DNA of 57,947 bases from Bacillota bacterium (GCA_023621995.1 JAMOAB010000170.1:1-57947); one strand, 5' to 3'; counted from the stretch's first letter, positions 18,546 to 28,306 are shown. Translations and numbers: made by a program. The notes: a model not told the origin generated them from the letters alone.

Positions 18546-19283
18546 TCATACCAACATAATAATTGCTGCCATCCGCTTTGGTGTGCCTCCCTCTCGCCTA
18601 TATGAGTAGACTATATCGGTATTACAGCTGGTACAAATATTGGCCTTATATATGTTTCTTCTAAGTATCCCCTGCCCTTCAAGATCTCTTGCGTTTGCCT
18701 CAGCTAGATCTATATGATACTTCCCATTATCTCTATGCTCTAGTATATCTGAACCAAATTCAAAAGCTCTACCAAACTTTCGAGCTACAGGAGGATCTAC
18801 CTCAAAGCAACACTTACCTATAGAAGGCCCTATGGCTACTATACACTCTCTTGGGTCAGTGCCATATGCCTTATGCATAGCCTGAAGCGTATTTGCCCCA
18901 ATGTGGGCTACAGTACCCTTCCAACCTGCATGGCTTACAGCTATAGCCTTATTTTTCACGTCTAAAAAATATAGAGGAACGCAATCAGCATAAAAAGTTA
19001 CAAGGGCAATACCTGGCCTGTCTGTCATAAGGCCGTCAGCATCTACCGTACTTTCACTGCCAGCCATTACAACTTTGTCTCCATGCACCTGTCCACAAAA
19101 TACAATTTCTTCAGGATAAATATCCATACTGTGACAAAAATTCAAAGTAGACTTTCTATCGCCCTTATCTACTGCACCTACCCTAGTACTAAAACCGGTC
19201 TTTACAATACCCGTCTCATCTAAAGAAGGTATGGTATATCCCCATACCTTCTCCCCCTTATTTAATATAAAATTATTCTTCAT
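18546..19283 (-). CDS. pgeF: Laccase-domain purine nucleoside hydrolase/phosphorylase (YfiH/YlmD family)
   Basis: The 245-residue protein belongs to the multicopper-oxidase-like DUF152 family, whose members have been reported as purine nucleoside phosphorylases/deaminases or as peptidoglycan editing factor in E. coli. The zinc/active-site residues are visible: GQVHGDKV (about 63-70), DCVPLYFLD (about 99-107), [12 protein letters not shown] (about 117-128) and [11 protein letters not shown] (about 151-161). It overlaps nrdR by 11 bases and phoP follows 26 bases on. In many Firmicutes this gene lies near ylm/division genes; here it is in the malic enzyme-phoPR run. The exact physiological substrate is not certain. 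Confidence 0.9.
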   Translation of the reverse strand: MKNNFILNKGEKVWGYTIPSLDETGIVKTGFSTRVGAVDKGDRKSTLNFCHSMDIYPEEIVFCGQVHGDKVVMAGSESTVDADGLMTDRPGIALVTFYADCVPLYFLDVKNKAIAVSHAGWKGTVAHIGANTLQAMHKAYGTDPRECIVAIGPSIGKCCFEVDPPVARKFGRAFEFGSDILEHRDNGKYHIDLAEANARDLEGQGILRRNIYKANICTSCNTDIVYSYRREGGTPKRMAAIIMLV

Positions 19284-19728
19284 TTAATAATTTTTTAAGC
19301 TCCTCCATAAATGTATTTATATCTTTAAACTGCCTATAGACCGAGGCAAATCTCACATACGCCACCTCATCTAGCTCTTTAAGACGTTCCATAACCATCT
19401 CTCCTATATTTTCACTGGTTATTTCTTTCTCTAGAGAGTTGTATATTGTCTTCTCCACATCTGCTACTAAGTTTTCAATATCTGTAATGCTAACTGGCCG
19501 TTTTTCACAGGCCTTTAAGACTCCACCCATTATCTTTCCACTGTCAAACACTTCTCTACGCCCGTCCTTTTTTATGACAAAGATAGGCATATGTTCTATC
19601 TTCTCATATGTTGTAAAGCGCTTACCACAGCTTATACATTCTCGGCGCCGGCGTATAACAGTACCTTCATCGGTAGGTCTAGAATCTACTACCTTACTTT
19701 CCTGGTAACTACAAAATGGGCATTTCAC
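19273..19728 (-). CDS. nrdR: Transcriptional repressor NrdR
   Basis: NrdR senses ATP/dATP through an ATP-cone domain and represses ribonucleotide reductase genes. The 151-residue protein has an N-terminal zinc ribbon (C3, C6, C31, C34; [17 protein letters not shown]) and an ATP-cone (about 48-138, [14 protein letters not shown] and [11 protein letters not shown]-like end [17 protein letters not shown]). The start is GTG, overlapping the malic enzyme stop as GTGA; it ends inside pgeF. Its NrdR boxes should lie upstream of nrd genes, which are not in this window. Confidence 0.96.
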   Translation of the reverse strand: MKCPFCSYQESKVVDSRPTDEGTVIRRRRECISCGKRFTTYEKIEHMPIFVIKKDGRREVFDSGKIMGGVLKACEKRPVSITDIENLVADVEKTIYNSLEKEITSENIGEMVMERLKELDEVAYVRFASVYRQFKDINTFMEELKKLLNEE

Positions 19729-20900
19729 TTAATCTTGGCCACCCCCGAATCTATTGCAGCCTTGGCAACTGCCTTAGCCACTGCCTCACTAACCCTTGGA
19801 TCGAATGGTTTAGGTATTATATAGTCTTCATTGAGCTCTTCGTCAGATATGATACCTGCAATAGCTTTAGCTGCCGCAATTTTCATGTCGTCATTTATAT
19901 CTGTCGCACGTACATCTAGAGCCCCTCTGAATATACCAGGAAATGCAAGTACATTATTTATTTGATTTGGAAAATCTGATCTTCCAGTGCCTATAACTCG
20001 TGCACCTGCTGCTCTAGCATCCTCAGGATATATCTCAGGTACAGGATTTGCCATGGCAAATATAATGGCATCTCTATTCATACTCTTTACCATTTTAGGA
20101 GTTAATGTATTTGGTGCAGATACACCTATAAACACATCGGCATCTTTTATAACATCCTCTAAACTACCTTGCTTCTTGTCTAAATTGGTAATCTCTGCAA
20201 TCTCTTCCTTTGCAGCATTTAGCCCAGCTCTTCCTTTGTATATTGCACCCTTTCTATCACACAATATTACATCTTTAAGTCCAAGACTCATAAGCAATTT
20301 TGTACATGCTATACCGGCAGCACCTGATCCATTCACCACTACACTTATATCTTCAATCTTCTTGCCAACTATTTTGAGAGCATTTAACATAGCAGCCAGT
20401 GTTACAACGGCTGTCCCATGCTGATCATCATGAAAGACTGGTATGTCTAGTTCTTTTTTTAGTCGCCTCTCTATCTCGAAACAGCGAGGAGCTGATATAT
20501 CTTCAAGGTTAATACCACCAAAGGTAGGAGCTATCATCTTTACAGTGTTTACTATTTCATCTACATCTTTAGTTGCAAGACATATTGGAAAAGCATCTAC
20601 ATTGGCAAATGTTTTAAATAAAACAGCTTTGCCCTCCATTACTGGCATACCTGCCTCTGGACCTATATCTCCGAGTCCTAATACTGCAGTTCCATCGGTA
20701 ACCACAGCTACTAAATTCCCTTTACGAGTATATGTATATACCTTGTCTAAATCCTTATTTATCTCTTTACATGGTTCTGCAACACCAGGAGTATATGCTA
20801 AGGATAGATCGTGCATGGATTTTACCTCTACCGTACTATTTACCTCAATTTTGCCCTTTAACTTTTCATGAAGCTTCAACGATTCCTCTTGAATTGTCAT
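19725..20900 (-). CDS. NAD(P)-dependent malic enzyme (decarboxylating)
   Basis: Oxidises malate to pyruvate and CO2. The 391-residue length fits the short bacterial class. The motifs are [12 protein letters not shown] (about 30-41), [25 protein letters not shown] (about 65-90; catalytic Lys at the end), [13 protein letters not shown] (metal and substrate site), [11 protein letters not shown] (nucleotide-binding Rossmann loop) and ANPVPEI. No phosphotransacetylase domain is present. First gene of the nrdR-pgeF-phoPR run. Upstream, TTTAAA (20960-20965) and TATAAT (20937-20942) with 17 bases between could be the promoter. Cofactor preference is not decided. Confidence 0.93.
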   Translation of the reverse strand: MTIQEESLKLHEKLKGKIEVNSTVEVKSMHDLSLAYTPGVAEPCKEINKDLDKVYTYTRKGNLVAVVTDGTAVLGLGDIGPEAGMPVMEGKAVLFKTFANVDAFPICLATKDVDEIVNTVKMIAPTFGGINLEDISAPRCFEIERRLKKELDIPVFHDDQHGTAVVTLAAMLNALKIVGKKIEDISVVVNGSGAAGIACTKLLMSLGLKDVILCDRKGAIYKGRAGLNAAKEEIAEITNLDKKQGSLEDVIKDADVFIGVSAPNTLTPKMVKSMNRDAIIFAMANPVPEIYPEDARAAGARVIGTGRSDFPNQINNVLAFPGIFRGALDVRATDINDDMKIAAAKAIAGIISDEELNEDYIIPKPFDPRVSEAVAKAVAKAAIDSGVAKIK

Positions 20901-20936
20901 AATATAAACACTCCTTATTTTATATAGTCATTTTAC

Positions 20937-20965
20937 ATTATAAAGCATTTTAGAAATTATTTAAA
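20937..20965 (-). promoter_or_regulatory. Candidate promoter of malic enzyme-nrdR-pgeF-phoPR
   Basis: On the minus strand TTTAAA and TATAAT are 17 bases apart, with the malic enzyme start about 37 bases downstream. The -10 is perfect, the -35 weak. Confidence 0.45.
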
Positions 20966-20991
20966 GGGGTCAATCTCTATTATACAATTTT

Positions 20992-21237
20992 TTAATCAAG
21001 TTTAATATCGATATCTACCAAAATTACATCGTCACCTATCTTTTTTATCTTCTCCCATGGAATTACTAAATCATCATCTCCCTTTAAAAAACCTAAAAGT
21101 CTATTTGCACCTGGTACAACTATTGCAGTAACCCTGCCTTCATATAGATTAAATTCCATATCAATTACATAGCCTAGTCTTCTACCATCCCTTATATTTA
21201 TTACCTCTTTTTGTCTAAAGTCAGACGATTTGGTCAT
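20992..21237 (-). CDS. YlmC/YmxH-family sporulation protein (PRC-barrel)
   Basis: A small protein of 81 residues made of one PRC-barrel-like domain: VINIRDGRRLGYVIDMEFNL, VTAIVVPG and DLVIPWEKIKKIGDDVILVDI. This matches the YlmC/YmxH family of Bacillus and clostridia, seen near sigG or in sporulation loci; the role is not known. GGGGAGGT ribosome site before the ATG. It lies 186 bases downstream of sigG and is separated from it by a terminator, so it is transcribed on its own. The AT-rich upstream gap holds a 13-base direct repeat (TTTAAAATATATT, near 21273 and 21306) of unknown meaning. Confidence 0.85.
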   Translation of the reverse strand: MTKSSDFRQKEVINIRDGRRLGYVIDMEFNLYEGRVTAIVVPGANRLLGFLKGDDDLVIPWEKIKKIGDDVILVDIDIKLD

Positions 21238-21376
21238 ACCTCCCCACCCCTTTTTAACCTTTGTATCTTTATTTAAAATATATTCTCTTTAAATCAAAAA
21301 ATGCTTTAAAATATATTGTTATTAAACTGCAATTTAAAGATTGTACAGATTTTTTAAAGCTTGTATAGATTTTAGA

Positions 21377-21416
21377 TAAAAAAAGACCTTTAGTCTATGA
21401 ATAGGACTAAAAGTCT
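21377..21416 (-). terminator. Terminator of the sigE-sigG transcript
   Basis: On the minus strand AGACTTTTAGTC and GACTAAAGGTCT form a 12-bp stem with one wobble pair, followed by TTTTTTT. It is placed directly after the sigG stop codon. Confidence 0.85.
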
Positions 21417-21422
21417 TTCACA

Positions 21423-22196
21423 TCATACATACTTTCTCATATGAATCAGAGCAGATTTTTCTAGCCGTGACACTTGTGCCTGTGATATGCCTATTTCCTC
21501 AGCAACTTCCATCTGAGTTCTTCCTTCGAAGAAGCGTAGTGTCAATATGAGCTTTTCCCGATCGTTTAATTTCTCCATAGCTTCTTTTAAAGCTATACTC
21601 TGTAGCCAGTCCTCATCTTGATGATTCTCATCCTTGACTTGATCCATAACATAGATAGCATCTCCGCCATCGTGATATATTGGTTCAAACAGCGAAATGG
21701 GATCTTGGATGGCATCTAATGCAAATACAACCTCCTCCCTAGGCAGATCCAGCGCATTTGCAATCTCTGAAATTGTAGGTTCCTTTGAATCTTTATTTAT
21801 CATCTGTTCCCTTACTTGCATGGCCTTATAGGCTATATCTCTCAGAGAACGGCTCACTCTGATGGGATTGTTGTCTCTTAAATAGCGTCTTATTTCACCA
21901 ATTATCATAGGCACTGCATAAGTAGAAAATCTAACATTATGAGAAGTATCAAAATTATCAATTGCTTTAATAAGTCCTATACACCCCACTTGAAAAAGAT
22001 CATCTATATTCTCTCCCCTATTATTAAATCGCTGTATAACGCTCAAAACCAGCCTCAAGTTTCCCTGTATAAATTCCTCTCGTGCTTTAGTATCTCCTGC
22101 ATGTATGCGCTCAAATAGTTCCATCATCTCTTCATTTGTAAGTACTGGTAACTTAGAAGTGTTTACACCGCATATCTCGACTTTGTTTGAAAGCAT
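21423..22196 (-). CDS. sigG: Forespore-specific sigma factor SigG
   Basis: Late forespore RNA polymerase sigma factor. The product of about 257 residues is nearly collinear with B. subtilis SigG: NKVEICGVNTSKLPVLTNEE at the start, region 2 with DLFQVGCIGLIKAIDNFD and RFSTYAVPMIIGEIRRYLRD, region 3, and region 4 with QMEVAEEIGISQAQVSRLEKSA. The N-terminal KVEICGV motif is particular to SigG. Three starts are possible (TTG 22217, ATG 22202, ATG 22196); 22196 lies 9 bases from GGAGG and gives the usual N-terminus. The gene follows sigE by about 75 bases, the usual spoIIG-sigG order, so read-through plus its own later promoter is likely. Confidence 0.96.
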   Translation of the reverse strand: MLSNKVEICGVNTSKLPVLTNEEMMELFERIHAGDTKAREEFIQGNLRLVLSVIQRFNNRGENIDDLFQVGCIGLIKAIDNFDTSHNVRFSTYAVPMIIGEIRRYLRDNNPIRVSRSLRDIAYKAMQVREQMINKDSKEPTISEIANALDLPREEVVFALDAIQDPISLFEPIYHDGGDAIYVMDQVKDENHQDEDWLQSIALKEAMEKLNDREKLILTLRFFEGRTQMEVAEEIGISQAQVSRLEKSALIHMRKYV

Positions 22197-22269
22197 GCTC
22201 ATTTTCCTCCATCCCAATTTATCCTTTCATAAAAAGATTATTACCTGGGACGAGGTTTTTTATTCTAAA

Positions 22270-23001
22270 TCACAACATCCTATTGATTTCCTTTTTTAAC
22301 CTCTTTATAATTTTTTTCTCTAATCTTGATATATAAGACTGTGATATTCCTAGTATGTCTGCTACTTCCTTCTGTGTCTTTTCATCACCATCTTCAAGTC
22401 CAAATCTAAGTTCAACGATTCGCTGTTCACGAGCAGTGAGCTTTCCCATTGCTATTCTCAAGAGCTCCCTATCTACCTGTTCTTCAATAAATTTATAGAC
22501 AAGATCATTTTCTGTTCCCAATATGTCAGACAGAAGAAGCTCATTCCCATCCCAATCTATATTTAAGGGCTCATCGAAAGAAATCTCTGATTTTGTCTTA
22601 CCATTTCTTCTAAGATACATGAGTATCTCATTTTCTATGCAACGAGATGCATATGTTGCCAGTTTAATCTTTCTCGTAGGATCGAAAGTATTTACAGCCT
22701 TTATAAGACCTATAGTTCCAATAGATATGAGATCTTCAATACCTACACCAGTATTTTCAAACTTTCGAGCTATATACACAACTAATCTTAGGTTTCTCTC
22801 TATTAATATACTTCTAACTGATTGATCTCCATCCTTTAATAGGTTTACAAGTAGGCCTTCTTCTTCATTCGTAAGCGGTGGAGGCAACGCTTCACTTCCA
22901 CTTATATAAAATATGGGATAATGATCTAATAAATTCAATGTCTTTAGTATTTTAAACAAAAATCTATTATATCTATAGGCAAGTTTGTTATATGATAACA
23001 T
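22270..23001 (-). CDS. sigE: Pro-sigma-E, mother-cell sigma factor
   Basis: Early mother-cell sigma factor made as an inactive precursor. The 243-residue product has the basic/hydrophobic pro-sequence (residues 1 to about 30, with [14 protein letters not shown]) that anchors it to the membrane, then the processing region [17 protein letters not shown], matching the SpoIIGA cleavage area in B. subtilis. Region 2 ([21 protein letters not shown]) and region 4 ([20 protein letters not shown]) are intact. The start ATG has GGGGAGG upstream. It lies 15 bases after spoIIGA. It should direct spoIVA and other engulfment and coat genes, several of which are in this window. Confidence 0.97.
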   Translation of the reverse strand: MLSYNKLAYRYNRFLFKILKTLNLLDHYPIFYISGSEALPPPLTNEEEGLLVNLLKDGDQSVRSILIERNLRLVVYIARKFENTGVGIEDLISIGTIGLIKAVNTFDPTRKIKLATYASRCIENEILMYLRRNGKTKSEISFDEPLNIDWDGNELLLSDILGTENDLVYKFIEEQVDRELLRIAMGKLTAREQRIVELRFGLEDGDEKTQKEVADILGISQSYISRLEKKIIKRLKKEINRML

Positions 23002-23016
23002 ACAATAACCTCCCCT

Positions 23017-23868
23017 CTACCCTATTATCTCAGGACTTATAAGTGCATGGTAATTTTCTGTCTTAGATAATCTACTGTTATATATGCCTACTATGACACT
23101 ATCTGTCTCTATCCTATCTTCATCAATGAATACTTCTAAAATATCGGGTCTAAACCCAATTAACATCCCATTAGGCTTACCAAGGGCAGTAAAGGGTATA
23201 AGGCGAAATCTCTCCATCCATGATGAGCTAGATATATATTGGGTTACACTTCCTAAATCATCTTCAAGTGACTGTTCAAATATAGTCTTGATCTCCGGGG
23301 GAAGAGTATCCTTTACTTCATTATATTCTACTACAACTACAGGATAGTTACTCACTGGATCATATAGAGAATTACCAGTATCTAATAGTGCCTGTGTTAA
23401 AATTCGCCCTTCTCCAAAAGATATAGATATATTATATATAAGTCTACCTTTGGAAAATCTAAGGTTTATATAGGACCATAATAATCTAAAACTTACTATA
23501 ATTGCTAGACACGCTATTGCTAATATTTTGATAGGATAATTGTTTATGTAAAAGATACCATTCTCTATGAAGATAATATCATTAAAAAAATAGTAAAGCC
23601 CTAGTGCTGCACCGCCAAATATAAACGTAACTATGTAAAATAGTATAAATATCTTCACAAATTCTCTAAAACTCTTTAGATCATATGCAATAAGTATCAT
23701 TATCAATGAGAGGCAAATTTTTAGTGACGTCCGTCGTAAAAACTCATATCCAGGTATGAACAATAATACTGCATAGATACCACCAATGGCAGCAGATATA
23801 ATAATTCGCCATACGTTACTTCGTCCTTTGACTAACTTAAGGGTTATAAGTAATAGTATAAAATTCAT
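23017..23868 (-). CDS. spoIIGA: Sporulation sigma-E factor-processing peptidase SpoIIGA, N-terminus in doubt
   Basis: SpoIIGA is a membrane aspartic protease that cleaves pro-sigma-E. From the ATG at 23868 the product is 283 residues with about five membrane helices (residues 1-135) and a protease domain with LLDTGNSLYDPVSNYPVVVVEY-like motif (D163-T-G), RLIPFTALG and GFRPDILEV. Homologues start earlier: the open frame upstream (to 23913) reads EYRYIDIIWIDNLI, which looks like their first helix, but holds no ATG, GTG or TTG. A TTG (23916-23918) with GGAGGG eight bases before it is one base out of frame, at GGGG. ATG 23868 itself has no ribosome site and would cut the first helix. See findings. 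Confidence 0.85.
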   Translation of the reverse strand: MNFILLLITLKLVKGRSNVWRIIISAAIGGIYAVLLFIPGYEFLRRTSLKICLSLIMILIAYDLKSFREFVKIFILFYIVTFIFGGAALGLYYFFNDIIFIENGIFYINNYPIKILAIACLAIIVSFRLLWSYINLRFSKGRLIYNISISFGEGRILTQALLDTGNSLYDPVSNYPVVVVEYNEVKDTLPPEIKTIFEQSLEDDLGSVTQYISSSSWMERFRLIPFTALGKPNGMLIGFRPDILEVFIDEDRIETDSVIVGIYNSRLSKTENYHALISPEIIG

Positions 23869-23957
23869 TATTAGATTATCTATCCATATTATATCTATAT
23901 ATCTGTATTCTACCCCAACCCTTGTCCCTCCAGCCTAGTATCAACTTTATATATTCT

Positions 23958-23991
23958 ATTATATATTTATATGTATTAAAATATTGTAGAA
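23958..23991 (-). promoter_or_regulatory. Candidate spoIIG promoter with a Spo0A-like box
   Basis: On the minus strand TATAAT (23958-23963) lies about 40 bases before the spoIIGA ribosome site. About 20 bases upstream is TTCTACAA (23984-23991), one base different from the Spo0A box TTCGACAA. spoIIG of B. subtilis is a Spo0A-activated sigma-A promoter, so the position fits, but one imperfect box in AT-rich DNA is weak evidence. Confidence 0.35.
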
Positions 23992-24006
23992 CTCTGTCTT
24001 TGAAAT

Positions 24007-24053
24007 AAAAAAAAGAAACGACAATAAGAAAGTTTATTGTCGTTTCTTTTTTT
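24007..24053. terminator. Strong hairpin terminator after ftsZ
   Basis: AGAAACGACAATAA and TTATTGTCGTTTCT pair perfectly, flanked by A-runs and T-runs on both sides, so it works on the minus strand after ftsZ and could work in reverse. It separates the dcw cluster from spoIIGA-sigE-sigG. Confidence 0.9.
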
Positions 24054-24054
24054 A

Positions 24055-25131
24055 TTATCTATTATACCTTCCTCTTCGCAAAAACGTAGGTATATCTAAA
24101 TCATCTTCACTATCCTGACTACCCATAGTCTGTTCTAGTATTTGCCCTACCTTTTTTTCCTCTTGTTTCTGCTTACCCTGTTGATCAAATCCAGTAGCAA
24201 TAACAGTTATACTAACTTCATCCTGTAATTTTTCATCTATAACTGCCCCGAATATTATATTGGCATCTGGATGGGCAGCTTCCGCAACTAACTCAGCAGC
24301 TTCATTTACCTCGTATAGTCCTAGATCTTCTCCACCCGTTATATTTAGTAATACTCCCTTGGCTCCTTCTATAGTTGTCTCTAGGAGGGGACTTTGTATA
24401 GCCTGCTTTGTAGCTTCTACCGCCCTATTATCTCCCGCAGACTTGCCTATTCCCATATGGGCTAGCCCCTTTTCCTGCATAATTGTCCTCACATCAGCAA
24501 AGTCAAGATTGACAAGACCAGGTACAGCAATAAGATCAGAGATACCTTGTACACCTTGTCTAAGTATGTCATCTGCCACTTTAAATGCTTCCAACATAGA
24601 AGTACGCTTTTCCACTACCTGAAGCAATCTGTCATTGGGTATTGTCACTAAAGTGTCTACCTTATCTTTTAAGGCTTCTATCCCCTTCTCGGCATTTATC
24701 ATCCGTTGCCTTCCTTCAAACATAAAGGGTTTAGTCACAACACCAACTGTGAGTATGCCCATCTCTTTACTCACTTCAGCCACAACGGGTGCAGCTCCAG
24801 TACCTGTACCACCACCCATACCGGCCGTTATAAATAACATATCTGTGCCTTTTAAAGCTTGATAAATCTCTTCATAACTTTCTTCTGCTGCCTTTTGCCC
24901 AATATCAGGATCAGCTCCTGCCCCTAATCCCTTCGTAAGCTTTTCACCTATCTGAATCTTTTGATCTGCTTTTGAAAGGAATAACGCCTGTTTATCCGTA
25001 TTTATAGCTATAAATTCAACTCCCTGTAAGCCAAAGTCTATCATGCGATTTACAGCATTATTTCCTCCACCACCAACACCTACCACTTTAATCTGTGCAA
25101 AGTGCCCTGTGTCAACATCAAACTCAAGCAC
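24055..25131 (-). CDS. ftsZ: Cell division GTPase FtsZ
   Basis: Tubulin-like GTPase that forms the division ring and the polar sporulation ring. The 358-residue protein has the nucleotide-binding [15 protein letters not shown] (17-30), the tubulin signature GGGTGTG (106-112), the T7 loop [11 protein letters not shown], and the conserved C-terminal peptide [15 protein letters not shown] that binds FtsA and other partners. The start is GTG with AAGGGGG upstream. It lies 14 bases after ftsA and is the last gene of the dcw cluster; the stop sits right at the terminator. Confidence 0.98.
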   Translation of the reverse strand: MLEFDVDTGHFAQIKVVGVGGGGNNAVNRMIDFGLQGVEFIAINTDKQALFLSKADQKIQIGEKLTKGLGAGADPDIGQKAAEESYEEIYQALKGTDMLFITAGMGGGTGTGAAPVVAEVSKEMGILTVGVVTKPFMFEGRQRMINAEKGIEALKDKVDTLVTIPNDRLLQVVEKRTSMLEAFKVADDILRQGVQGISDLIAVPGLVNLDFADVRTIMQEKGLAHMGIGKSAGDNRAVEATKQAIQSPLLETTIEGAKGVLLNITGGEDLGLYEVNEAAELVAEAAHPDANIIFGAVIDEKLQDEVSITVIATGFDQQGKQKQEEKKVGQILEQTMGSQDSEDDLDIPTFLRRGRYNR

Positions 25132-25145
25132 AAAAAAACCCCCTT

Positions 25146-26354
25146 CTACTTGTTAAAGAATGCTGAAAGCCATTGTATTATTCTATCTTTTATACTTATA
25201 TGTTCATCCTCCATGATATCAGGTGGAATAGCCATAACCTGCTCTTTAAGCAAAGCATATGTACTGGCGAGAGTTACACCATTAGATGCACCTATTATAT
25301 CAGGTTCCCCTATTCTTATTTCCCTACAATCAAGATGAATATTTGCAAAATCTCTAGCACCCCTTATGGATGCTACACCTCCACCTATGAGTACTGCACT
25401 ACAACTTTGTCTGTCGATTGTATTTGATCTATCTATACTGTCTCCTATGAGCTCAAAAAGCTCTTCTATTCTTAATTCGACTATTTCCTGTATATAGTTA
25501 AGGGGTACGTCCACATTTTCTTCTCCAATCTTTAAAGGCATATATAGTTGTTCCTTCTCCTCAGCATCTGATAGGTCAAGACCTAAAACACATTGTCTCT
25601 TTAAGTTTTCTGCCTGCTCGAAAGATATATCTAATCCTATAGATAGATCATTTGTTATACTAAAACCACCAACAGGAAGCCAATCAGTGTATGTAGGTAC
25701 TCCATCTTTGTATATGATTATGTCGGTAGATTTTCCACCCACATCTATTAATACACTACCATTTTGCTTTTCTTCGTCTGTCAAGAATATATTTCCAGAT
25801 GATAAAAGCATTGGTTTTACATAATCAACATGAATACCTTGCTCAGCTAATCCCTCTACTACTTGGGATATGAATTCCTGATTTATACATACAAGACAAC
25901 TATTTACCCCTAGCGATGAACCTTTTATATCTATAGGATCATCTACATGGCGCTGTCCATCTATTATAAAGCTTTTAGGTATTACCTGAGATATGTGCCA
26001 CTCATCTGGCAAGGGATATTTACCACAGGCTCCCAAGACCTTAGAGATATGATAGTGAGTTATAACACCGCCATCTACCTCTATTGTACAACTGTTTTCT
26101 AGTATGCCAGTATAGTACCCAGGTACACCTAATACTGTCCGAATGACCCCAGATTCTGTAATGTCATTAAGACTGGGAATTGTCTTGCTGAGTAAAGGAA
26201 CAATAAAATCAGTATCACTCCAATCATTCCCCTGCATATCTGAATATGGGATAGATTGGACAGATTCGATGGCCATACCTCCTTCTATTTGCCGTGCTAC
26301 AATTATTGCTAGTTTGGTTGTACCCCAATCTATTGCCACTAGATATTCATTCAA
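25146..26354 (-). CDS. ftsA: Cell division protein FtsA
   Basis: Actin-like protein that tethers FtsZ to the membrane. The 402-residue product shows the phosphate-1 motif [14 protein letters not shown] (7-20), phosphate-2 [16 protein letters not shown], the adenosine motif [12 protein letters not shown] and a C-terminal amphipathic helix ([14 protein letters not shown]) for membrane binding. It is more diverged from B. subtilis FtsA than FtsZ is, as often in clostridia, but its position before ftsZ settles the call. The start is TTG at 26354 with AAAAGGGG nine bases before; no ATG is better. A gap of 107 bases separates it from sbp. Confidence 0.9.
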   Translation of the reverse strand: MNEYLVAIDWGTTKLAIIVARQIEGGMAIESVQSIPYSDMQGNDWSDTDFIVPLLSKTIPSLNDITESGVIRTVLGVPGYYTGILENSCTIEVDGGVITHYHISKVLGACGKYPLPDEWHISQVIPKSFIIDGQRHVDDPIDIKGSSLGVNSCLVCINQEFISQVVEGLAEQGIHVDYVKPMLLSSGNIFLTDEEKQNGSVLIDVGGKSTDIIIYKDGVPTYTDWLPVGGFSITNDLSIGLDISFEQAENLKRQCVLGLDLSDAEEKEQLYMPLKIGEENVDVPLNYIQEIVELRIEELFELIGDSIDRSNTIDRQSCSAVLIGGGVASIRGARDFANIHLDCREIRIGEPDIIGASNGVTLASTYALLKEQVMAIPPDIMEDEHISIKDRIIQWLSAFFNK

Positions 26355-26461
26355 TATACCCTACCCCTTTTCAGTAGAAGTAATCTATAGTTTACTATGT
26401 TTTTTATACTTTTGTACTATTTAATGTTATCATAAAATCTATAAAAGTTAAATGGTTTTAT

Positions 26462-26830
26462 TTACTTATTTTTGTCATTTTCCACATACGATCTCTTTTT
26501 TAGATACCCTAAAAGATAACGACGAATTATAGCAAAATTGTTGAACATCCTATTGCCAAAGGCAAAGATTGCCGCCAAGTATATGGGTACATCAAGTCTA
26601 TCACCTAGATAGGCAAGCCCTGCTGCTAAAAATGAATTACCAAAAAAGCCTGATATAAATACGTCAGTTTCAAAATTGCCCTCCAGATATGCCCTTATAG
26701 CTCCAAACACTGAATCTAAGGCCGCTAAAACTGCAATAGACATGTACGATGAATATGCCATAGGTACTCTTATGGGAAGTAACATGCCTAGTAAAATTCC
26801 AAGTAACATTCCAAAAATTGGTAGCCACAT
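26462..26830 (-). CDS. sbp: Small basic protein Sbp (DUF1290)
   Basis: A 122-residue membrane protein with about three helices and a basic C-terminus, matching the small basic protein of Gram-positive dcw clusters (GILLGMLLPIRVPMAYSSYM, DSVFGAIRAYLE, FGNRMFNNFAIIRR). Its role is not well defined; it lies between DUF881 and ftsA, as here. It starts 2 bases after the second DUF881 gene, with AGGGTGAATAGG upstream, and is thus part of the same transcript. Confidence 0.9.
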   Translation of the reverse strand: MWLPIFGMLLGILLGMLLPIRVPMAYSSYMSIAVLAALDSVFGAIRAYLEGNFETDVFISGFFGNSFLAAGLAYLGDRLDVPIYLAAIFAFGNRMFNNFAIIRRYLLGYLKKRSYVENDKNK

Positions 26831-26832
26831 AC

Positions 26833-27576
26833 CTATTCACCCTTTTTTACAATATTTGCATATTTATAATCTAAAGCGCCATATATATAACGGGGTATAT
26901 ATATTTCTTTAGATTTCTTTATAGTAAACTCCAACCCCCATGCATCCAATATATGGTATATACTATCTTCCCTTTTGAAATAATTAGCAAGCTCATCTGG
27001 GTTCCCAATTGCCTTTATTTTAAAAGGCGGTGCAAACCTCTGGTCTCTTCCAATATTTATGGTAGGTCCACCACAACTTATCCTTGAAGTTTCAATAATA
27101 CGTGTATCATTTATAGAAATTGCTTCAGCACCGGCTGCCCTAAGCTCATTCACTACATTGAGAAGATCACTATCGTGGACAATGTAGTTCTCTAAAAATG
27201 CAGGATTATTATACATTATATCGTCTTTTTTTCTATCGTTTAATGTAATCTCTATACCAGGACCTTGCATATCTATCAGTCCCGCCATCATTCGTAAATC
27301 TAGTAGTTGCTTTTCTATGTCTTCCCCATCATGCTCTAGTCTAGCAGCCCTTTCTTCGAACTTGGAAAGTTTTTTTTCTTTCTCTTTAAGCTCCTCTAAC
27401 TTTTCTTGCCTTTCCTTATCTAGGGATTTCTTTTCATTTAGAAGTTTCTCCACAGTCTGTATACTACCTATATTTTCAATCTCAATTGCTGGACCATTAG
27501 ATTGGACTGCAAGCGCAGTAAAAAAACCCAAAAATACACATACAATAGTTATTACCTTAAAAGCCTTTTTATCCAT
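26833..27576 (-). CDS. DUF881 family protein, second copy
   Basis: The 247-residue protein has one N-terminal membrane segment (about 7-25), a charged coiled coil (about 40-80, KEKKLSKFEERAARLEHDGE) and a DUF881 domain (about 90-225: GPGIEITLND, LLNVVNELRAAGAEAISIND, GPTINI, PFKIKAIGNPDELANYF). DUF881 proteins (YlxW/YlxX in B. subtilis) sit outside the membrane next to ftsQ and ftsA; the role is unknown. It is a clear paralogue of the gene just before it. GAGGTGAG ribosome site. Binding to FtsQ or to the septal wall is only suggested by position. Confidence 0.88.
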   Translation of the reverse strand: MDKKAFKVITIVCVFLGFFTALAVQSNGPAIEIENIGSIQTVEKLLNEKKSLDKERQEKLEELKEKEKKLSKFEERAARLEHDGEDIEKQLLDLRMMAGLIDMQGPGIEITLNDRKKDDIMYNNPAFLENYIVHDSDLLNVVNELRAAGAEAISINDTRIIETSRISCGGPTINIGRDQRFAPPFKIKAIGNPDELANYFKREDSIYHILDAWGLEFTIKKSKEIYIPRYIYGALDYKYANIVKKGE

Positions 27577-27595
27577 ACTGCACTCACCTCAATAA

Positions 27596-28306
27596 TCATT
27601 TGTCTTGCACCGGTTTTGCATAATCGAACTCTATGAGTTTTTCATACTTAGGAATATAGAGTTTATTTTCTCTTCTTATGTTTATATCTAATACTTGAGA
27701 CAGTTCGTCTGAAACCCCACCTAAGAGTTTTAAAGCTGCTTCTAACGTATCTGGATTACCAATTGCCTTTATTTCAAAAGGCACTGAATGTCTATTGGTA
27801 TTTATAACTATATAATCTCCTGCATTACGTATTTCAGTTGTGGATATTATCCTCTCATCATTTATAGATATGGCTTCAGCGCCAGCTGCATTTAACTCAT
27901 TAACTAGTTTGAGTAGATCTTCATAGTTGACATTTGAAATTAGCTGACCTTGTGGAGTAGTCAAAAATGTATTTACTGTAACTACTACTCCTGGACCCTC
28001 CAAATCTACTACCCCTGCTAACATTCTCATTCTATCAAGTTCGTCATATATAGCCTGACTTAGATTTCCCTCGCCCTTTGCAGCATTTTCATATTCCCAG
28101 ATCTTTTGATCATATTCCCTTATCTGGTTACTCATTTTTTCATTTTCTTGCTTGAGTTTTTGTACCTCCCGAGTAAGCTCTTGAGTTCGTTGCAGTGATA
28201 CATTGCCCCCCACCTTTTGTACATTTTTAAACTGGGTTGCAAGCATAAGACCCAATATCATACATACAAATGCTACAGCCAATTGCCCTGAAATTCTCTT
28301 ATTCAT
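27596..28306 (-). CDS. DUF881 family protein, first copy
   Basis: The 236-residue protein has one N-terminal membrane segment (about 8-22), a coiled coil (about 35-75, LTREVQKLKQENEKMSNQIR) and a DUF881 domain with GPGVVVTVNT, DLLKLVNELNAAGAEAISIND, VPFEIKAIGNPDTLEAAL. The ATG at 28306 is used since GAGGTGA lies 5 bases before it; a GTG at 28315 is in frame but inside that ribosome site. It begins 10 bases after ftsQ. Tandem DUF881 genes here match the ylxW-ylxX pair in B. subtilis. Confidence 0.88.
   Translation of the reverse strand: MNKRISGQLAVAFVCMILGLMLATQFKNVQKVGGNVSLQRTQELTREVQKLKQENEKMSNQIREYDQKIWEYENAAKGEGNLSQAIYDELDRMRMLAGVVDLEGPGVVVTVNTFLTTPQGQLISNVNYEDLLKLVNELNAAGAEAISINDERIISTTEIRNAGDYIVINTNRHSVPFEIKAIGNPDTLEAALKLLGGVSDELSQVLDINIRRENKLYIPKYEKLIEFDYAKPVQDK

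Noticed and set aside
21273-21318. A 13-base direct repeat TTTAAAATATATT upstream of the YlmC/YmxH gene, considered as an operator.
   Set aside because: The tract is almost pure A and T, and the copies are not placed around a recognisable promoter.
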